From positions 7,022,001-7,086,000 of the forward strand of contig BSBM01000140.1 in assembly GCA_027924585.1 (NCBI GenBank): DNA of 64,000 nt, written 5' to 3'. How positions within the stretch are numbered: position 1 is the stretch's first letter; every line of letters begins with the position of its first letter. Below, in pieces: positions 1-12,146 of the stretch. A program made the translations under genes and the position numbers. A model generated the notes under the pieces. The model was not told the origin of the DNA, did no database searches, and saw only the letters and a program-made list of their open reading frames with translations. The stretch comes from Larix kaempferi. Lineage: Eukaryota; Streptophyta; Pinopsida; Pinales; Pinaceae.

Positions 1-152
1 GGCTGTTTATGGGGCCAAATCTCAGAGCAGCAATGGATCTGCTGTCTAAGATGGCAGATCTATGGATCTAAAGGTTAAAAACTCATAAAAACTAAGATTT
101 AAAGGTAAAACTAGAGATCTAAAGTTCAAACCAAAGCGGAGTCGCCAAAAAC
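1..152 (-). mobile_element. Start of internal region of a minus-strand gypsy-like element (partial)
   Basis: This is the left-edge remainder of an element read on the minus strand. Directly inside the LTR end at 153 the minus strand reads GTTTTTGGCGACTCCGC, which resembles the TGGCGACTC primer-site region of many plant Ty3/gypsy elements. The rest of the internal region lies outside the window, so no protein domain can be seen. Assignment to gypsy is inference from that motif. Confidence 0.4.
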
Positions 153-880
153 TGTTGGCCCGGTTTTGCAACCAGGCTTAGTGCTATGGGCACCTGCTAA
201 CTAGTAGCAGCAGTTTCAATAGAAATAAAAACAATAAACTAAATAAACAATATTATTCATGGATCTAAGCAAGAATCTAAGCAAATAATTTAAACATTTC
301 AAAATCAAGAACAAGAAACATAAGAAATAATTTTTTTGTATTGAAAAATGGGGGGCAAGCAAGTGCTTGCGATATTACCTTCAATGGTGAAGGTTGATGT
401 TGAGCAACTCCCAAGATGAGTAGCTCCAAACTCCAAGAGGTCTCCTTCTCCAAGATTGCTTCAATGGCTAAAAGTGCTCAGGGGAGATTTCAGCAGCATA
501 AGGATGAGATAATGGAAGGATGTGAAATGAGGAGCCCCTACCACCTTTTTATAGGTTTTGGTGGTGGGAGATACCATTTGTGGTTTTGTGGAAACCAAAT
601 GGTATTGACCTACATGGTTTAGGTACTTTTCCCTCATTTTTCCTTTTTTGAATAAAAATAATATTTTAATTCCCTTTTTAATATTTTTGGGAATTTGGAC
701 CCTTTTTGAGGGTTTTTTATGATTTTTTTTGGAAAAATAATCTTTTTTAATGGAAAAAGGGGTGTACTAAGGTCTTTTGGTGACCTTTTGTTGGTTTCAG
801 AGGCTCATATGGTGGAAAAGTGGACAAATGGGTCATGTGAGTAAGGGAATGAGCTAGTGAGCACTTTTTAGGTGTTAACA
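153..880 (-). mobile_element. LTR of minus-strand gypsy-like retrotransposon (probable 5' LTR)
   Basis: On the plus strand the segment begins TGTTGGCCC and ends GGTGTTAACA, giving the TG...CA ends expected of an LTR about 728 bp long. Read on the minus strand it carries a TATA-like box around 553-546 and is followed by a primer-site-like motif at 150-131, so this should be the 5' LTR. The partner LTR is off the left edge, so the boundaries rest on end motifs only. Position 881 onward would be older flanking DNA. Confidence 0.5.
546..553 (-). promoter_or_regulatory. TATA-like box of the minus-strand LTR
   Basis: The plus strand reads TTTTTATA, i.e. TATAAAAA on the minus strand, about 330 bp inside the LTR. 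That spacing leaves a plausible R-U5 of roughly 400 bp before the LTR end at 153. This is a motif match only. Confidence 0.4.
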
Positions 881-3800
881 CCTGTCACTGCATATAATTA
901 ATTCCACACAAGGTTCAATGGTGATCTTGTAGGCCATGTAGTTCCAACATTCACAATTACAAGAAAAAGCTGGAGAACGAAAGAAGCATTCATGTACAAG
1001 GTTCTGCCTTTCTTTAGTGTGCTATCCTTCAAAAGATATGGTAAAAAAAATGAAGGGAAAGAAAAAAAAACACCATACACATAAACGAGTTTATGTTGCT
1101 TCCCAACAGAGGAATGCAAAGATGATAGGATAATTTAAAGCAAGAGGTAATGAACTTCATAGACCAAATGACATCAGTATTAAAGAGCATGGACATAAAT
1201 TACTCATGGAAACTAGCAAGTATATAAGGATTTCAAGAGATGGGTTGTTCACAACCCGTAAAAACTAGTGGAGGATGTGCTAATCTACAAATACGGAGGT
1301 CATACATGCACTACTACTATCAACTATGTGCTATCTTGGCATAACTCTGATTTATAATCGATATAGGTATGAATTGATATTTTTTGAAAAAGCTGTATGG
1401 AATCTAAATTTTGTCCAACTTCGTGAAGTCTAGTTGAAAGTTTGAGCTTTGAAATTTTTTTCTATAATAGATGACATGAACTCAACACTCTTTGTTGTAA
1501 TTGGATCTCTCCCTATCAGGAGTCATATAAATATAACTTTTTCATTTAAAAAATTGAAATTGAAAAAAAAATACTAAATTAGCATGAACAAAATTAAAAT
1601 TGAATAAAAAAGGATGACATAATCTAACCTATTTCAAATTTTCAAATAATTAAAAATGTCATTTAAAAAATGAAATTGAAAAAAAAAACTAAATTAGCAT
1701 GAACAAAATTAAAATTGAATACAAAAGGATGGCATAAGCTAACATGTTTCAGACAATGAAAAATGACATGCTAACTTATTTTTCACTATTATAAATTTCA
1801 TGAAGGGATAACATGCACCAAGTTGTAATAAGAAGAATAAGCATCATTATATGGGAAATTTCTTACATCACAACAAACTATACCAAGATGCATGTAACTG
1901 ATACAAAATTGAATCTAATACTAGCATGAGTCATAACCACACATGTTATATTTGCAATCTAGATCACTAGATACTAGCAAAGGGAAGTGAAGAGTTCACA
2001 CCCTCATTCAAGGTTCCAATATCACATGCTTCATCTAGCACCATAAGGTATCCATGAGGGAATCTTGCATGTATGGGTTGAAACTTTCTAGTGATAACCT
2101 CATTATAGGCCCAAGCTCACCTCTAGATTCTCATTCAGGTTCATAACATTGACAAAGTTACATTGCCACATGGTTTTACCCGACACCTTGAGCTAGCCAT
2201 GGGGGCACCTAGAGGAAGAGTTTCAACTTATGGAACAAGGATTTCATGACCCATTTGTATTTTTTTTCAATTTTGGACCCAAGCTCACCCCCATATTCCC
2301 CTCAAGGATTACCAAAAAATGTATTTAGTGTTAAGGTCGATTGGGAGAAGAACACCTAACATTGGCCTAGCATTAACTACTAGAAGATGTGAATCTCAAC
2401 AAGCTCGAAAGTTTCATTATTTAATATTGAAGATGGCTAGAACCAAAATAAATTGAGTTCCATAGAGGGGCAAGGAATGATAATAATGCTTCCCATCATA
2501 TTTTTAATGATCTCGGGGAAGCGAGATCCACCTAACCCATATTGATAATGGAGCACATGCGGAGGTGGGTGGCTTGAGCAAAAGAGTGAGAGACAATCTG
2601 GATGGGTAGGTTGGAGTCATCATTTGATGAAAGGTTAGGATAGGATACCTCTAATATGATTGCAATAATTCTCAGTACAATCTCCATTAGGGTGAAAACC
2701 TACAGACACAAGTGAGCAGGAAAATTCTAGACCCTGCTAAAATTAATTGGAGAGAGAAGGAATCACATGGTGCATCCTTTTGGAAACTTCTTGAAGGGAA
2801 AAAAAAATCACTCATTATTGTTTGGCATTCCCAACCTCGGCAATCCACATCCCATAGTCAACCTCTTGCAGTTCATCTCTCACATTTCTAAATAGGCAAC
2901 AATGGAATTAAAACAAAGTTCTGTTCATCCTACATATGAAACCAATAGATAAGATGAAAGGAGAAGTAGAGCACTAGACCATATAGGACCTAGACAGTAA
3001 AGGGAGTGAAGAAAATTTTTAGTCTTTCCCTGACCATCTGAATAAAAAAAATGAAGGGATCTAGAGGGAAACACAAGGAGATACCCCCTACATAAGCCAA
3101 TCCATCAAAAGCATTAAAGAATTTAGGCACCTTCCTATTGAAAGGAAGCTACCTAGCTACTAAGAAAAACTCGTTGCTAAAAAAAAATGATGCATACTAT
3201 AGATTTTATGAGGCTAACCATTTATTTATCATTAGATAGAAAGTGTAAACTCTAGAGAGGAGAAAGAAGAATATGGAGGTAATTGAAGGATCCTCCATCT
3301 TTTCTCCCCCTTGACCCACAAAACACTATAGGTCATCACTTGGTATTTCAATCATCATTGGATAGCCAGTGGTCACTAAAAGACATGATTGCAAATATGG
3401 TGAGGGACATATGCATCCTCAAGCTTGGATGGATCAGACCCTAGTTAAGATGGATTTCGGCTAGTGTCCTCACTCAATATCATATGCACCCATTACACCA
3501 TCTATACTCAATTTACTGCTTCAAGTGTACACAGAGTTAAAGGATCACCGTAACCGACCTGGACTATAAAATAGGTCCATCTTAAACTTGAATTTATAAA
3601 CTTGCAAATAGGAATAAAAATATCCCATCTGCAAACACATACACAACACATCTCTTCCAACTGATCTATATGGTCACCTCAGTGTACTGACTATTTACAA
3701 ATTCATTTTTCGTAATCAAAATCTCATACGGCCTTCTGACAAAATTCAAAATTGAAAAACACCCATGTGTATACTATAAAAAGAACATTTTTTGGGGGGG

Positions 3801-4150
3801 GTGAGACCACATACTAAATAATAAACAAAAAAATATTTACAACCATAATTTTCTCTCCAACGCACATCTTCTAGCAAAAAACTAAATGAACGAAGGAATT
3901 TCATGACTCATATTTTCAAACACGGACTCAAACATTTGACTAAATCTTGATTAATTTCAATTTTCCTTTTTGATTCGAATAGAAGTGGTATTACAGAGCA
4001 TGTAGGCCTCAAAGCATGTTAAAAACTAAGCAGCTACAAACATAAAATGAGAAATTCAAGATACCTGATCCTTAGAACAAAGTGGTAGCCTTAGATTCTT
4101 TTCATTTCAATGTTCGTGTTTCCCGTGCCTCCACAGAATCACAATCCCCT
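881..4150. other. Unassigned non-coding DNA
   Basis: I see no recognisable protein domain, LTR end or RNA gene here. Open frames are short and of low-complexity composition. The stretch is AT-rich with scattered poly-A/T runs and contains one clear tandem duplication (1543-1770). It is probably the eroded remains of old repeats. Confidence 0.5.
1543..1770. repeat. Tandem duplication, 117-bp period, two copies
   Basis: The block beginning CATTTAAAAAATTGAAATTG at 1543 recurs at 1660 with few differences. Both copies carry the distinctive core TTAGCATGAACAAAATTAAA. Purine-rich A tracts differ slightly in length between copies, as expected for replication slippage or unequal exchange. Confidence 0.8.
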
Positions 4151-4720
4151 GAAGAGCATCAACCATAGAGTAGTGGGCTATCCCAGTGAATCCGCTTGAC
4201 GCTTCCACCAACCCTCGCACCCAAAATATTCCTCCCCAAATCCCTCATCCACCCAACCTTCATTCCCAAAACCCTATTATCCAAACTCTCATGCTTCAAT
4301 TCCACATTTTCCTCATCTTCCAAACCACAATTTCCTTCTTTTCCAATTCCCAAATCCCTTGATTCATCAACGTCCCTTGAATTATCCTCCTCATCTCTCT
4401 ATGATTTGAAATCTAGATCTCCCAAAGGGCGCTCTTCTTCATTTTATGCATTTTTTTTTGCTCAAATTCTCTGAACCCAATAAAGTATCTTTGATGCCAC
4501 AAAGTTTTCAAATGCAATTGGTAGGCCCCATGGCAACTCAATGGGAAAATGAAGGTATCACACTCCAAACCATCTAAACCCTCTCTGCAAAACCCATTCG
4601 AACTATTTTCAACGTATGTTAATGAAGTCAGGGAGATCCTCGAACAAAGAGATCTTTTTTACAGACCCACTGAGTGCAACAACCAAGGAGCCCATTATTT
4701 TACACAGTTACAGGAATAAT
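4151..4720 (+). other. Unassigned open frames, function unknown
   Basis: Two short plus-strand frames stand out from the surrounding decay. One (4196-4474) encodes a Ser/Pro/Leu-rich peptide that superficially resembles an organellar transit peptide. The other (4549-4719, 56 codons) has a mixed, protein-like composition in its second half. The two are in different frames and match nothing I recognise. They may be chance ORFs or exon remnants. The minus strand is also open at 4159-4353, which suggests composition rather than selection. Confidence 0.15.
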
Positions 4721-4746
4721 ACACTACACAGAAGGTCACGAGAGCA

Positions 4747-4822
4747 GAATCTACCAGTGGCTACTGCTGGCCTAAATCACACTTGAATCTACCAGTGGCT
4801 ACTGCTGGCCTAAATCACACTT
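4747..4822. repeat. Perfect 38-bp tandem duplication
   Basis: The unit beginning GAATCTACCAGTGGCTACTG at 4747-4784 is repeated without a mismatch at 4785-4822. Perfect identity amid decayed sequence means the duplication is recent relative to its surroundings. It lies just 3' of the aquaporin pseudogene as read on the minus strand. Confidence 0.9.
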
Positions 4823-4923
4823 ACACAATACAACTATCATCCACCCTATAAAACCAGTTATTTGAATACAATACCACATGCACTAACAAACTTTGCAAGC
4901 CCCTCCAATATGTTGGGTTGTTT

Positions 4924-5367
4924 CTAGGAGCGAATTTTGAAGGGAATGGCAGGAACGATCATCACATGGTAAATAGACGCCAAGCCAGCGCCCAAGAATG
5001 GACCCACCCAGAAAATCCAGTGGTCGTCCCAAGCATGAGACTTGTTGTAGATGATGGCATCTCCCAAGCTTCGGGCCGGGTTGATGCCAGTTCCAGTGAT
5101 GGGAATAGTAGCAAGGTGAACCAAAAAAAATTCAAACCCTATTGGAAGTTGCGCTAGCATAGGAACGTGAGAGTCCCTGGTGCTTTGTTTGGCATCAGTG
5201 GCAGATGAAACGATGTAAACCAGAATGAAGGTGCCCACAATCTCGGCCCCCAAGCCATCTCCCTTGGTGTATCCATGCGCCACAGAGTTAGCACCTCCAC
5301 CGTTCCATATTGTATGGATAGAAACGTCAAGTATGCCTTTAGAGTTTTGGTCCCTATATACCTTCAA
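4924..5367 (-). pseudogene. Plasma-membrane aquaporin (PIP) 3' fragment, probable retrocopy
   Basis: PIP aquaporins are six-helix membrane channels for water and small solutes in the plant plasma membrane. From about residue 23 this 147-codon frame follows the C-terminal half of a PIP: the [20 protein letters not shown] stretch, the region before helix 5, the second NPA box ([12 protein letters not shown] at residues 96-98), helix 6, and the basic tail PFKIRS. The N-terminal half, including the first NPA box, is missing, and the first ~22 residues are unrelated. Odd substitutions include an acidic residue in helix 5 (IGFEFF) and LGDAI after the NPA box. From family knowledge, PIP genes usually carry introns in this stretch, yet the frame is continuous, so a processed copy is the simplest reading. 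No poly-A tract is obvious. Confidence 0.85.
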
Positions 5368-5369
5368 AC

Positions 5370-6395
5370 CTATGGGAAATAGTCTAGAGAATTTTATAGA
5401 GGTGGATGAAAGTTATCAAAGGATGAATTCTTGAATAGTAAAGTGTATTTTGGTGGAGGTGGATCTAAAAAAAGGACTCCCAAAGGAAAATTAAATAGAG
5501 GTTGGGAATTAGAAGTATGTCCAAACCCTATGTCAATATTCTATTGTGATTTTCGAGGTTCATGCCTATGATCATCTAGCAAGTGATTCCACACTCAAAT
5601 TTTCCAAAAACATTTGGAGAAGGAAAAGTTCGAATAAATCAAAATGCATGGAGGAAATGTAGGATTTCAGATCAAGGGACTTGGGGGAAAGGGTAGAGAA
5701 TAAATAGGGGTGAAAACTTGAAATGAAATGAGATATTGATTTTTATGAAAGACCCCAAGGAAGTACGTTGAAAGGAGTAGATTTCAATGGGATGAGAACT
5801 AAAAATGTTGAACATTGGAAATCCCAAGCACAAGGGAGGATGGATGTGGGAAAACTCACACCAGGACATGATATAAATTGATGACTTATCTATTGATCAA
5901 CCTCTTCAATCATCGAGGAGGTCTATAAGTTCACTTACTTCCTCTATAAATAATGAATTGGAACCCAAATAAATAGCATGTGAACAATTATCAAAGTTGA
6001 GTGTACAAGGCTTTGTCTACTAAGAAATGTAGAAAAGGGAAGAAGGGAAAAGGGGTATGGGTCAAATTCCACCTACTCTAAAAACCTTTTGGGGGATGCA
6101 TTCTGTAAATGGGCGGTTAAACAGGCTTGTGGCTAATAAGGAGAACATTAGGGAGATGTTGAATTCTACCCCTCCAACTGATGTAGAGGCTCCTATAAGC
6201 TAGATCATCCTAGATACCTATTAACATCCATGCAACCTACTATGTATTTCAACAAAATTGGTACTAAAGAAGGTTTAAATTTGGATGTAGCAAAGGAAGG
6301 ATCTAATAATGGAAGGTGAAGGAAATCACAGTTAACAATGGCCTAGAATAAATCCCAAAGATAAATTCAACAAGAAATGCATTGGACCTTGAAAT
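5370..6395. other. Region upstream of LINE endonuclease; no domain seen
   Basis: This interval lies just 5' of the LINE endonuclease and could hold the eroded ORF1 of the same element. I cannot recognise an RNA-binding or zinc-knuckle motif, and all frames are broken. Direct support for ORF1 is lacking. Confidence 0.3.
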
Positions 6396-7165
6396 GGGCC
6401 CTTAAAGCAAGGAAAGCCCTATAAAGGGTTTCTCCGTGATTATTATGTCTTTTAATTCAAGGGGATTCGGAAACTCCTCAAAAAAATATTTCCCTTGTAG
6501 GTTAATAAGCATCCCCAAACATGATGTTGTTATGGTCCAAGGGACAATGGTGGAAGGGAAAAAATTTATTGGAGAGTTGTCTAACATCATGAAGGATTGG
6601 GAATTCTTATTGGAGTACTATATAGGGAGATCTAATGGATTGGGTGTTGGTTGGAGGTTAATTAATTATGTGTCATTTTCCTTAGGTATAGGAGTGTACT
6701 CTATGTAGTCAAGGATATATTTGTGTGTATGCAATAACTATGGACTTCATGAGGACAAGGTGGCCTACTAGGATAAGTTATAGCCCTTAAAGAAAGGCAA
6801 TGCCTATAAAGGATTTCTCCATGATTATTAAGTATTTTAATGCAAGAAGATTGGGAAACTCCTCAAAAAATATTTCCCTTCTAGGTAGATAATCCCCCAC
6901 AAACATGTTGTTGTTATGGTCCAAGAGACAATGGTGGAAGGGGAAAATTTATTGAAGAGTTGTCTAACATCATGAAGGATTGGAAATTCTTATCAGAATA
7001 CTATGTATGGAGATCTAGTGGATTGGGTGTTGGTTGGAGTTTAATTAATCACGTTCCATTTGCCTCAGGTATAGGAATGTATTCTATGTAGTCAAGGAAA
7101 TATTTTTATGTAGCCAATGACCATGGACTTCATGAGGACAAGGCGGCATACTAGGAGAAGCTAAT
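6396..7165. repeat. Tandem duplication of LINE endonuclease start, 385-bp period
   Basis: The block holding the first ~110 codons of the endonuclease occurs twice in direct tandem (about 6396-6780 and 6781-7165). Anchors such as CCTATAAAGG (6418, 6803) and GGACTTCATGAGGACAAGG keep the same spacing. The copies have diverged substantially and the second is more broken. Confidence 0.85.
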
Positions 7166-7990
7166 AGCACATGATTTATTACAAAATGGGAAAGTTATCA
7201 TGGGAGAGGACTTAAATTTCACTATCAAGAGAGTTGAAAAATGGGGGAATGCAACCAAAGTAGATCCTCTGGAAAGTTTTTTTCCTAAAGGAGATTGAGG
7301 AGGTTGGTTTAGTGGATGTAGAACTAATTAAATTTGTTCTTACATGGGGAACATGAGAATAGGGGATCCAAGAGTTGCAAAAAGGCTATACAAGTTTTTA
7401 GTGTTATTGTGAATGATCTGGTAAGGATTGGGTCTTGGGTGGAGGTAGGAGGGGAGTCAGATAATCTTCTAATTATGCTTTAGATTGCAAAAGAGGATTG
7501 TAAGCTCCCCAATCCATTTAAGTTGAAGTCCCCTTAGCTAGAAAATGAGGATTTCCTAAACCTAAACAAAGTTAAATGGAAAAGTTACGATGGTTCTTTA
7601 AGGGAGTCAACTAGCCTTCAATTTGTTGCCAAACTTTAAAAAGTCAAGAGTGTAGTATCACCCTAGGTATTCAACAAGCATTGGAATGATGAATGACCCT
7701 TAATCACAATTGAGAACAAAATTGCAAGAGTACATGCACATGATCTCGAGGAACTCATAAATGGGCCTTCAAGAGCAAGGTTAAGATCTTTGGAACATCC
7801 GAAAAGGAAACTACTCACAAAAAAAATGAGTTTTATGGAGAATAGTGAGTAGAGATTTGTGGTTATTCAAGGGAGATGAAAATGTAAATATTTCCATAAA
7901 TGATCCAAACAAGACAAATGGTTGTAAGACTCGGTACCTAAGTACAATTCCACAATTAATGAAGGTAGAAAACATGAAAAGATGGCGCAG
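6396..7990 (+). mobile_element. LINE (plant L1 type) remnant: endonuclease and pre-RT linker
   Basis: LINE ORF2 begins with an apurinic-type endonuclease that nicks the target site. The frame from 6436 opens with MIIMSFNSRGFGN, typical of plant L1 endonucleases. It continues with the VVMVQGTM segment (metal-binding glutamate replaced; usually QET) and GRSNGLGVGW. After a duplication, MGEDLNF (the DLNF box) appears near 7200. Decayed linker matches follow (KEDCKLPNPFK near 7495, KCKYFHK near 7880) that normally precede the reverse transcriptase. Many stops and frameshifts interrupt it, and the homology fades near 7990 before any RT motif, so RT is absent. Confidence 0.75.
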
Positions 7991-8006
7991 AAAATAAAGA
8001 AAGTCA

Positions 8007-8008
<2 letters not shown>

Positions 8009-8045
<37 letters not shown>
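8009..8045. repeat. Compound (TG)n(GA)n microsatellite
   Basis: Six TG units run directly into about twelve GA units. It sits immediately after the last recognisable LINE sequence. Confidence 0.95.
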
Positions 8046-9448
8046 TTGGGAAATGGGAAATGAAAGGACATGGATAGTGGGATTTCCCATAACCCCCACT
8101 TTGCCAATCTCTTGTTGTAATTCCACTTCTCAAAGGCATTTTAACTAACCAAGAGGGAATGATGCACAAGAGGAGCTATGTCAAATGTTGATGGCCATAG
8201 AGCCATGAGTTGCATCATAACCTGAGATTGGTGAAATGAAGGTTGAGCGACCATTTGCAGTTTTTTTTTTATTTGGGTCTCCAAGGTTAAAATTTTTGTA
8301 TCTTATGATGTGGTTTGATTGTTGTGTTCAAAATCGTGGACTTCACTTATGGTGTGAGTGCATAGTTCAAAGCCAAACTTATTCTATTAATTGCGAGAAA
8401 ATTATGCATAGTAAGACACAATCTCTACCTGGGTGGTTAATTTAGTGGCAAACTCTAGGAAAATTATATTTGATTGTTGTTTCAATAGCTAACATTCTCA
8501 CGATTTGCCAATGGAATTTGAGAGATTATTGTTCCCAATGGTCTTTGCACAATTCAAAATGAGAAGTTCCATAGCATAGATTTGATAGTTCTTACTCAAT
8601 AATAATTTTCCTTTAGCATTGGGTGAATGCCAATAGTTAAAAGACATCCACAATTCATTTACTTTGTAAATAGAGATCGGGACTATCACGAGATATTTGA
8701 TGTAGTTACCAAGTTGGTTTTTAATTATGCATGTAAAGAATAAAAATTTATTCATAAGGGACAACAACAAAAACTTTAATGGGTCGAGCCATTGGTTGTG
8801 AGACATCCCACACTCAATGAACTCTAAGAGCTATGGGTCGTACACTCCTCCACCATTGAAGTGGAACCTACAGAAATTAGCTAGAGGCCATGTGTGTGCA
8901 TATGCAGGTTATGCCTTGATTTGGTAGATTGCACCTCTCTTCCTTGCCAAGCATACAATTGGTTGTTGTGTGTTTACATGTATATATGATTGGGTTGTGT
9001 GCTTAGTGGTGGGGAAATATAATTTATAATCGAAACCATAATCTATGTAGTCCCCTTCCACCCATCGCTTTGTTACTTTGTGGTTCAAGGCGTGGTTCTT
9101 TTCATTTTGATGTATCATGGCTAATATCTTATGTTAAAAGAATTGTCATGTGCCTCCTCTTAATTGTGAAAGCATGTTATTGGTGAAGCATTATATAAGA
9201 TATTACTTGTACTTGTGGAGGCATAATTGGTTATGACATTCCACTCATAATTAATGAAGATTACATATATATATGAACATTGCCTTGCATTAAAAGCATA
9301 AGTTGAATCCATAGTACATTCTTATGATAATTGTGAGTGAGTGTTCATCAAGATGAGGTTTTATTTTATTTTAATCCAAACAATTGCCACATGAATATGA
9401 ATTATAAAAACTGATATATAAGATATATAAGGTGTCTAGAGATACATA
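8046..9448. other. Unassigned non-coding DNA
   Basis: No domain, LTR end or RNA gene is recognised. The open frames are short, match nothing I know and do not link across frames. This is the presumed pre-insertion flank of the copia LTR at 9449. Confidence 0.45.
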
Positions 9449-10049
9449 TGTTGATGTATATGTAACTTCGAAATGTATTTCATATATGTATATTGCACTC
9501 CTATAGAGATGGTATTATTCCTCTATATGGAAGTGTTTGTATTCCTATAGAGATGTTATTATTCCTCTATACGGAAGTGTCGCCATTTATATTGTAAGTG
9601 TCGTAACTTATACTTGATGGGTTATTAGACCACCTTATTGGGTGTCGGCCCAGTCAACATTATGTTATGTGGTTAAGTTAAGGCCGACCTAGTAAAGGTT
9701 ATTAGGCAAGTCAAGTCAAGTATAAATAGAGTGCGGGAGAGTGCGGGAGGCACTCTATTTCATCATTATATTCTCTCTCACACTCTTGGGAGAGTGGCGC
9801 ACTTATGGAGGAGGATAAGATGCTGCTAGGAGATGTCTATCTCTTATGCTTGGGTTGTATCATTGCTCTATTTATCTTTGAGGAAGTTATTGGGGTTTTT
9901 CACCTTTATGGTTTTCCCCAACTAAACTCTCTGTCTCTTGTGTGCTTGCATTATTGTGCCCATGATTGATATGCTATAGATATGCTATACATGTTGTTCT
10001 CTCAGTTAAGATCCTATATTAGGTTGAAGTAAATTCTGAAAAATTAACA
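9449..10049 (+). mobile_element. Copia LTR (5' LTR type), family A
   Basis: The segment starts TGTTGATGTATATG and ends GAAAAATTAACA, and is followed without spacer by a tRNA-iMet-type primer site. It contains a TATAAATAG box at 9721 and a downstream region with inverted GAGTGCGGG/GGCACTC motifs. A second copy of the family lies at 43895-44583 in reverse orientation, which fixes both ends independently. The copy here is 601 bp. The other is 689 bp, mainly because it holds extra GGCCGACCC-containing repeats. Confidence 0.85.
9721..9729 (+). promoter_or_regulatory. TATA box in copia LTR family A
   Basis: TATAAATAG lies about 270 bp into the LTR and is conserved in the reverse-strand copy of this family (44205-44213). 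It is the likely core promoter of the element. Confidence 0.65.
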
Positions 10050-10061
10050 TGGTATCAGAGC
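10050..10061 (+). other. Primer binding site (tRNA-iMet type)
   Basis: TGGTATCAGAGC directly abuts the LTR end. It is complementary to the 3' end of plant initiator methionine tRNA and is the standard minus-strand primer site of copia elements. Confidence 0.9.
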
Positions 10062-12146
10062 TAGCCTGAAAGAAGGCATGATATGGCATGTATGACACTT
10101 GTTGCACTTGCGATGCTAGGGCTTGATATAGCAAAAACCAGTCATCGTAGCACTTTCGCTATATTTTGGCGAGGTTTCAGGGTATGAAAATAGTATAGGG
10201 CGAAGATAAGATCCCCATGTACCTTTTGTCCAAAGGAAATCCTCTAATTCGTTGAACTTTGTGATTTATGATCTGTACAATATAGGGTTTATGCCTCTTC
10301 CAGATCTCAGTCATAAACAGGTGACCTTGGAAAAAAGGTCATAAATTGGGATAGGAAGGTCCAAATGAAATTTCGTAAAAAGTGACAGGTAGTGCACAGA
10401 CTGTACTTTCTCAGATAATGTTTTCAGGGGCCGAAAATGAACCAGTGACACATGGCATGCAGTACAAGTTCACTCTCCTGTTTTATCCCATAAATAGGTC
10501 ACGTTGCGACACTTGGCATAACTCTCTCTCAGAGAGTCCATTTGAGGTCATACCTATGGGGTTGGAAAGATGACAGGTTGAGATATCATAGGAAAATTTT
10601 TCAAACTCTGTGGATCGAAAAGTTCGTAGTCACACCAGAAACAATCAGGTACATATTTCTGTCAAAATAGAGTTATTTTTTAGCACCTTCATTCATGGCT
10701 TTCAGAATTTAGGGTTTCAGAGAAAGTTGGAATTTTTGTAATTGGAGACTACGGCTGAATGCTACTCATCAAAATCGAAATTTAGAGACCAAGATCAGAA
10801 TTTTTGGTTGGGCAGAAGGTCGGGCTTGATCAGACCCTAGTTCGGGACTTTGATCGGAAAAGTGGAAAATTAAGGCTTCTGCAAAAATAGAAATTTTTGA
10901 AATCTGTGACAACGGCTGGAAGCTCCTCAGAAAAATAGAAGCTTAGAGCTTTGGATCAAACCTTTTGATTGGTCAGAAGGGTGGTCTTTACGAAACCCTA
11001 GTTCGGGGTCATGTCTAGTGAATCTGGAAGTTTCAAAGGCAAATTTGAGGGGTGAAACCTTGCAGTTTTAAAATTATGAGTATACCAGCTTGATCAGCTC
11101 ATCAAGGTGCATATTTCTATCCTTTCAGAAGTTTGAAATTCAAAGTTTGAATTTTTAAGCTTTCTCTGAAAAACCCGAATCCAACTCGAGATCCAGTTCC
11201 TGCAAATCAAGTGGATTGGGTTAATCCTAGAAGAGAATGGATTGGTCACCTGTATAAGTGAAGAAGTTCCTGTTTCAGAGGGAGATAAGGCTAAAGCCTG
11301 ACATAGTAAGATTACAGGCAATCTCAACATGTATGACTCATCCAGGTATGTTTCGAGATTTGTTCATGATTAAGTTTATGGTATGTTTTTCTTCATGTTA
11401 TTACGGTTAGTACAATCTTGATTAAATTTAGACTTGTCGTATCACCTTAATAAAATTATGAACGCATGATAGAAGATATTCATTGATTAGGGTGTTGACA
11501 CTTATGATTGTACTAATGCATTATGGTTTTGTATGAGGTTTATGTTGTCCGCTAACATGAAAGGTACACCAAGAAAGGCAAATCATGTTCTAGTTCAAGA
11601 ACATATGATCATGATGACATGAGGACAAAGATTCATCCATTGTCATGAATCACTTAGAAGATTTATTTGTGAGGTATGTAGAACTTGGTTCTATAATGGT
11701 TAACCTATGAGATATGCAGGTTACTAGCAAAATTCATTGAAGAGAACAAGAAGACATCATGTGGGTATGTTAGACATAACTAGCTAACATACCAATCCAG
11801 GTATGTTTGTCCTATATCAAGTTAGAAATGTAAGTAATCAAGGGTTTATGCATTTTATGTCTCTTATCTTGATTGATGATTTAACTAACCAGAAGAGTCC
11901 TATGCTCAAATAAGAATATACATGAGTAAAAGAAGACTTCCCTGAAACCTTGAATGCTAATGTTTATTATATGTGTTTGAAATGATCATGACTATACATG
12001 TTTAAAGATTATTGTGTTTTGATAGTATTAAGATTATACTAATGAATGTGTGATTATGTATGAGACCTCGAGGATAACACAATGATGATGCTAATAAGCA
12101 TGCATAGTGATCGATATAAGTTCAAGGACATGTAATCTAGGAAGCA
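10062..12146 (+). other. Decayed copia internal region, no coding domain seen
   Basis: Gag and protease would be expected between the primer site and the integrase fragment, but no recognisable frame survives. A direct duplication of about 161 bp period is visible around 10720-11040: CGGCTGRA and CCCTAGTTCGGG recur at constant spacing. The length would fit gag plus protease, so decay rather than wholesale deletion is possible. Confidence 0.4.

Noticed and set aside
4159-4474. Overlapping open frames on both strands, the plus one resembling a plastid transit peptide
   Set aside because: Both strands are open over the same bases, which follows from composition. No mature-protein domain follows and no splice context is convincing.
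7811-8169. Minus-strand frames with Ser-Leu and Thr-His repeats
   Set aside because: They are translations of the (TG)n(GA)n microsatellite and of antisense LINE sequence.
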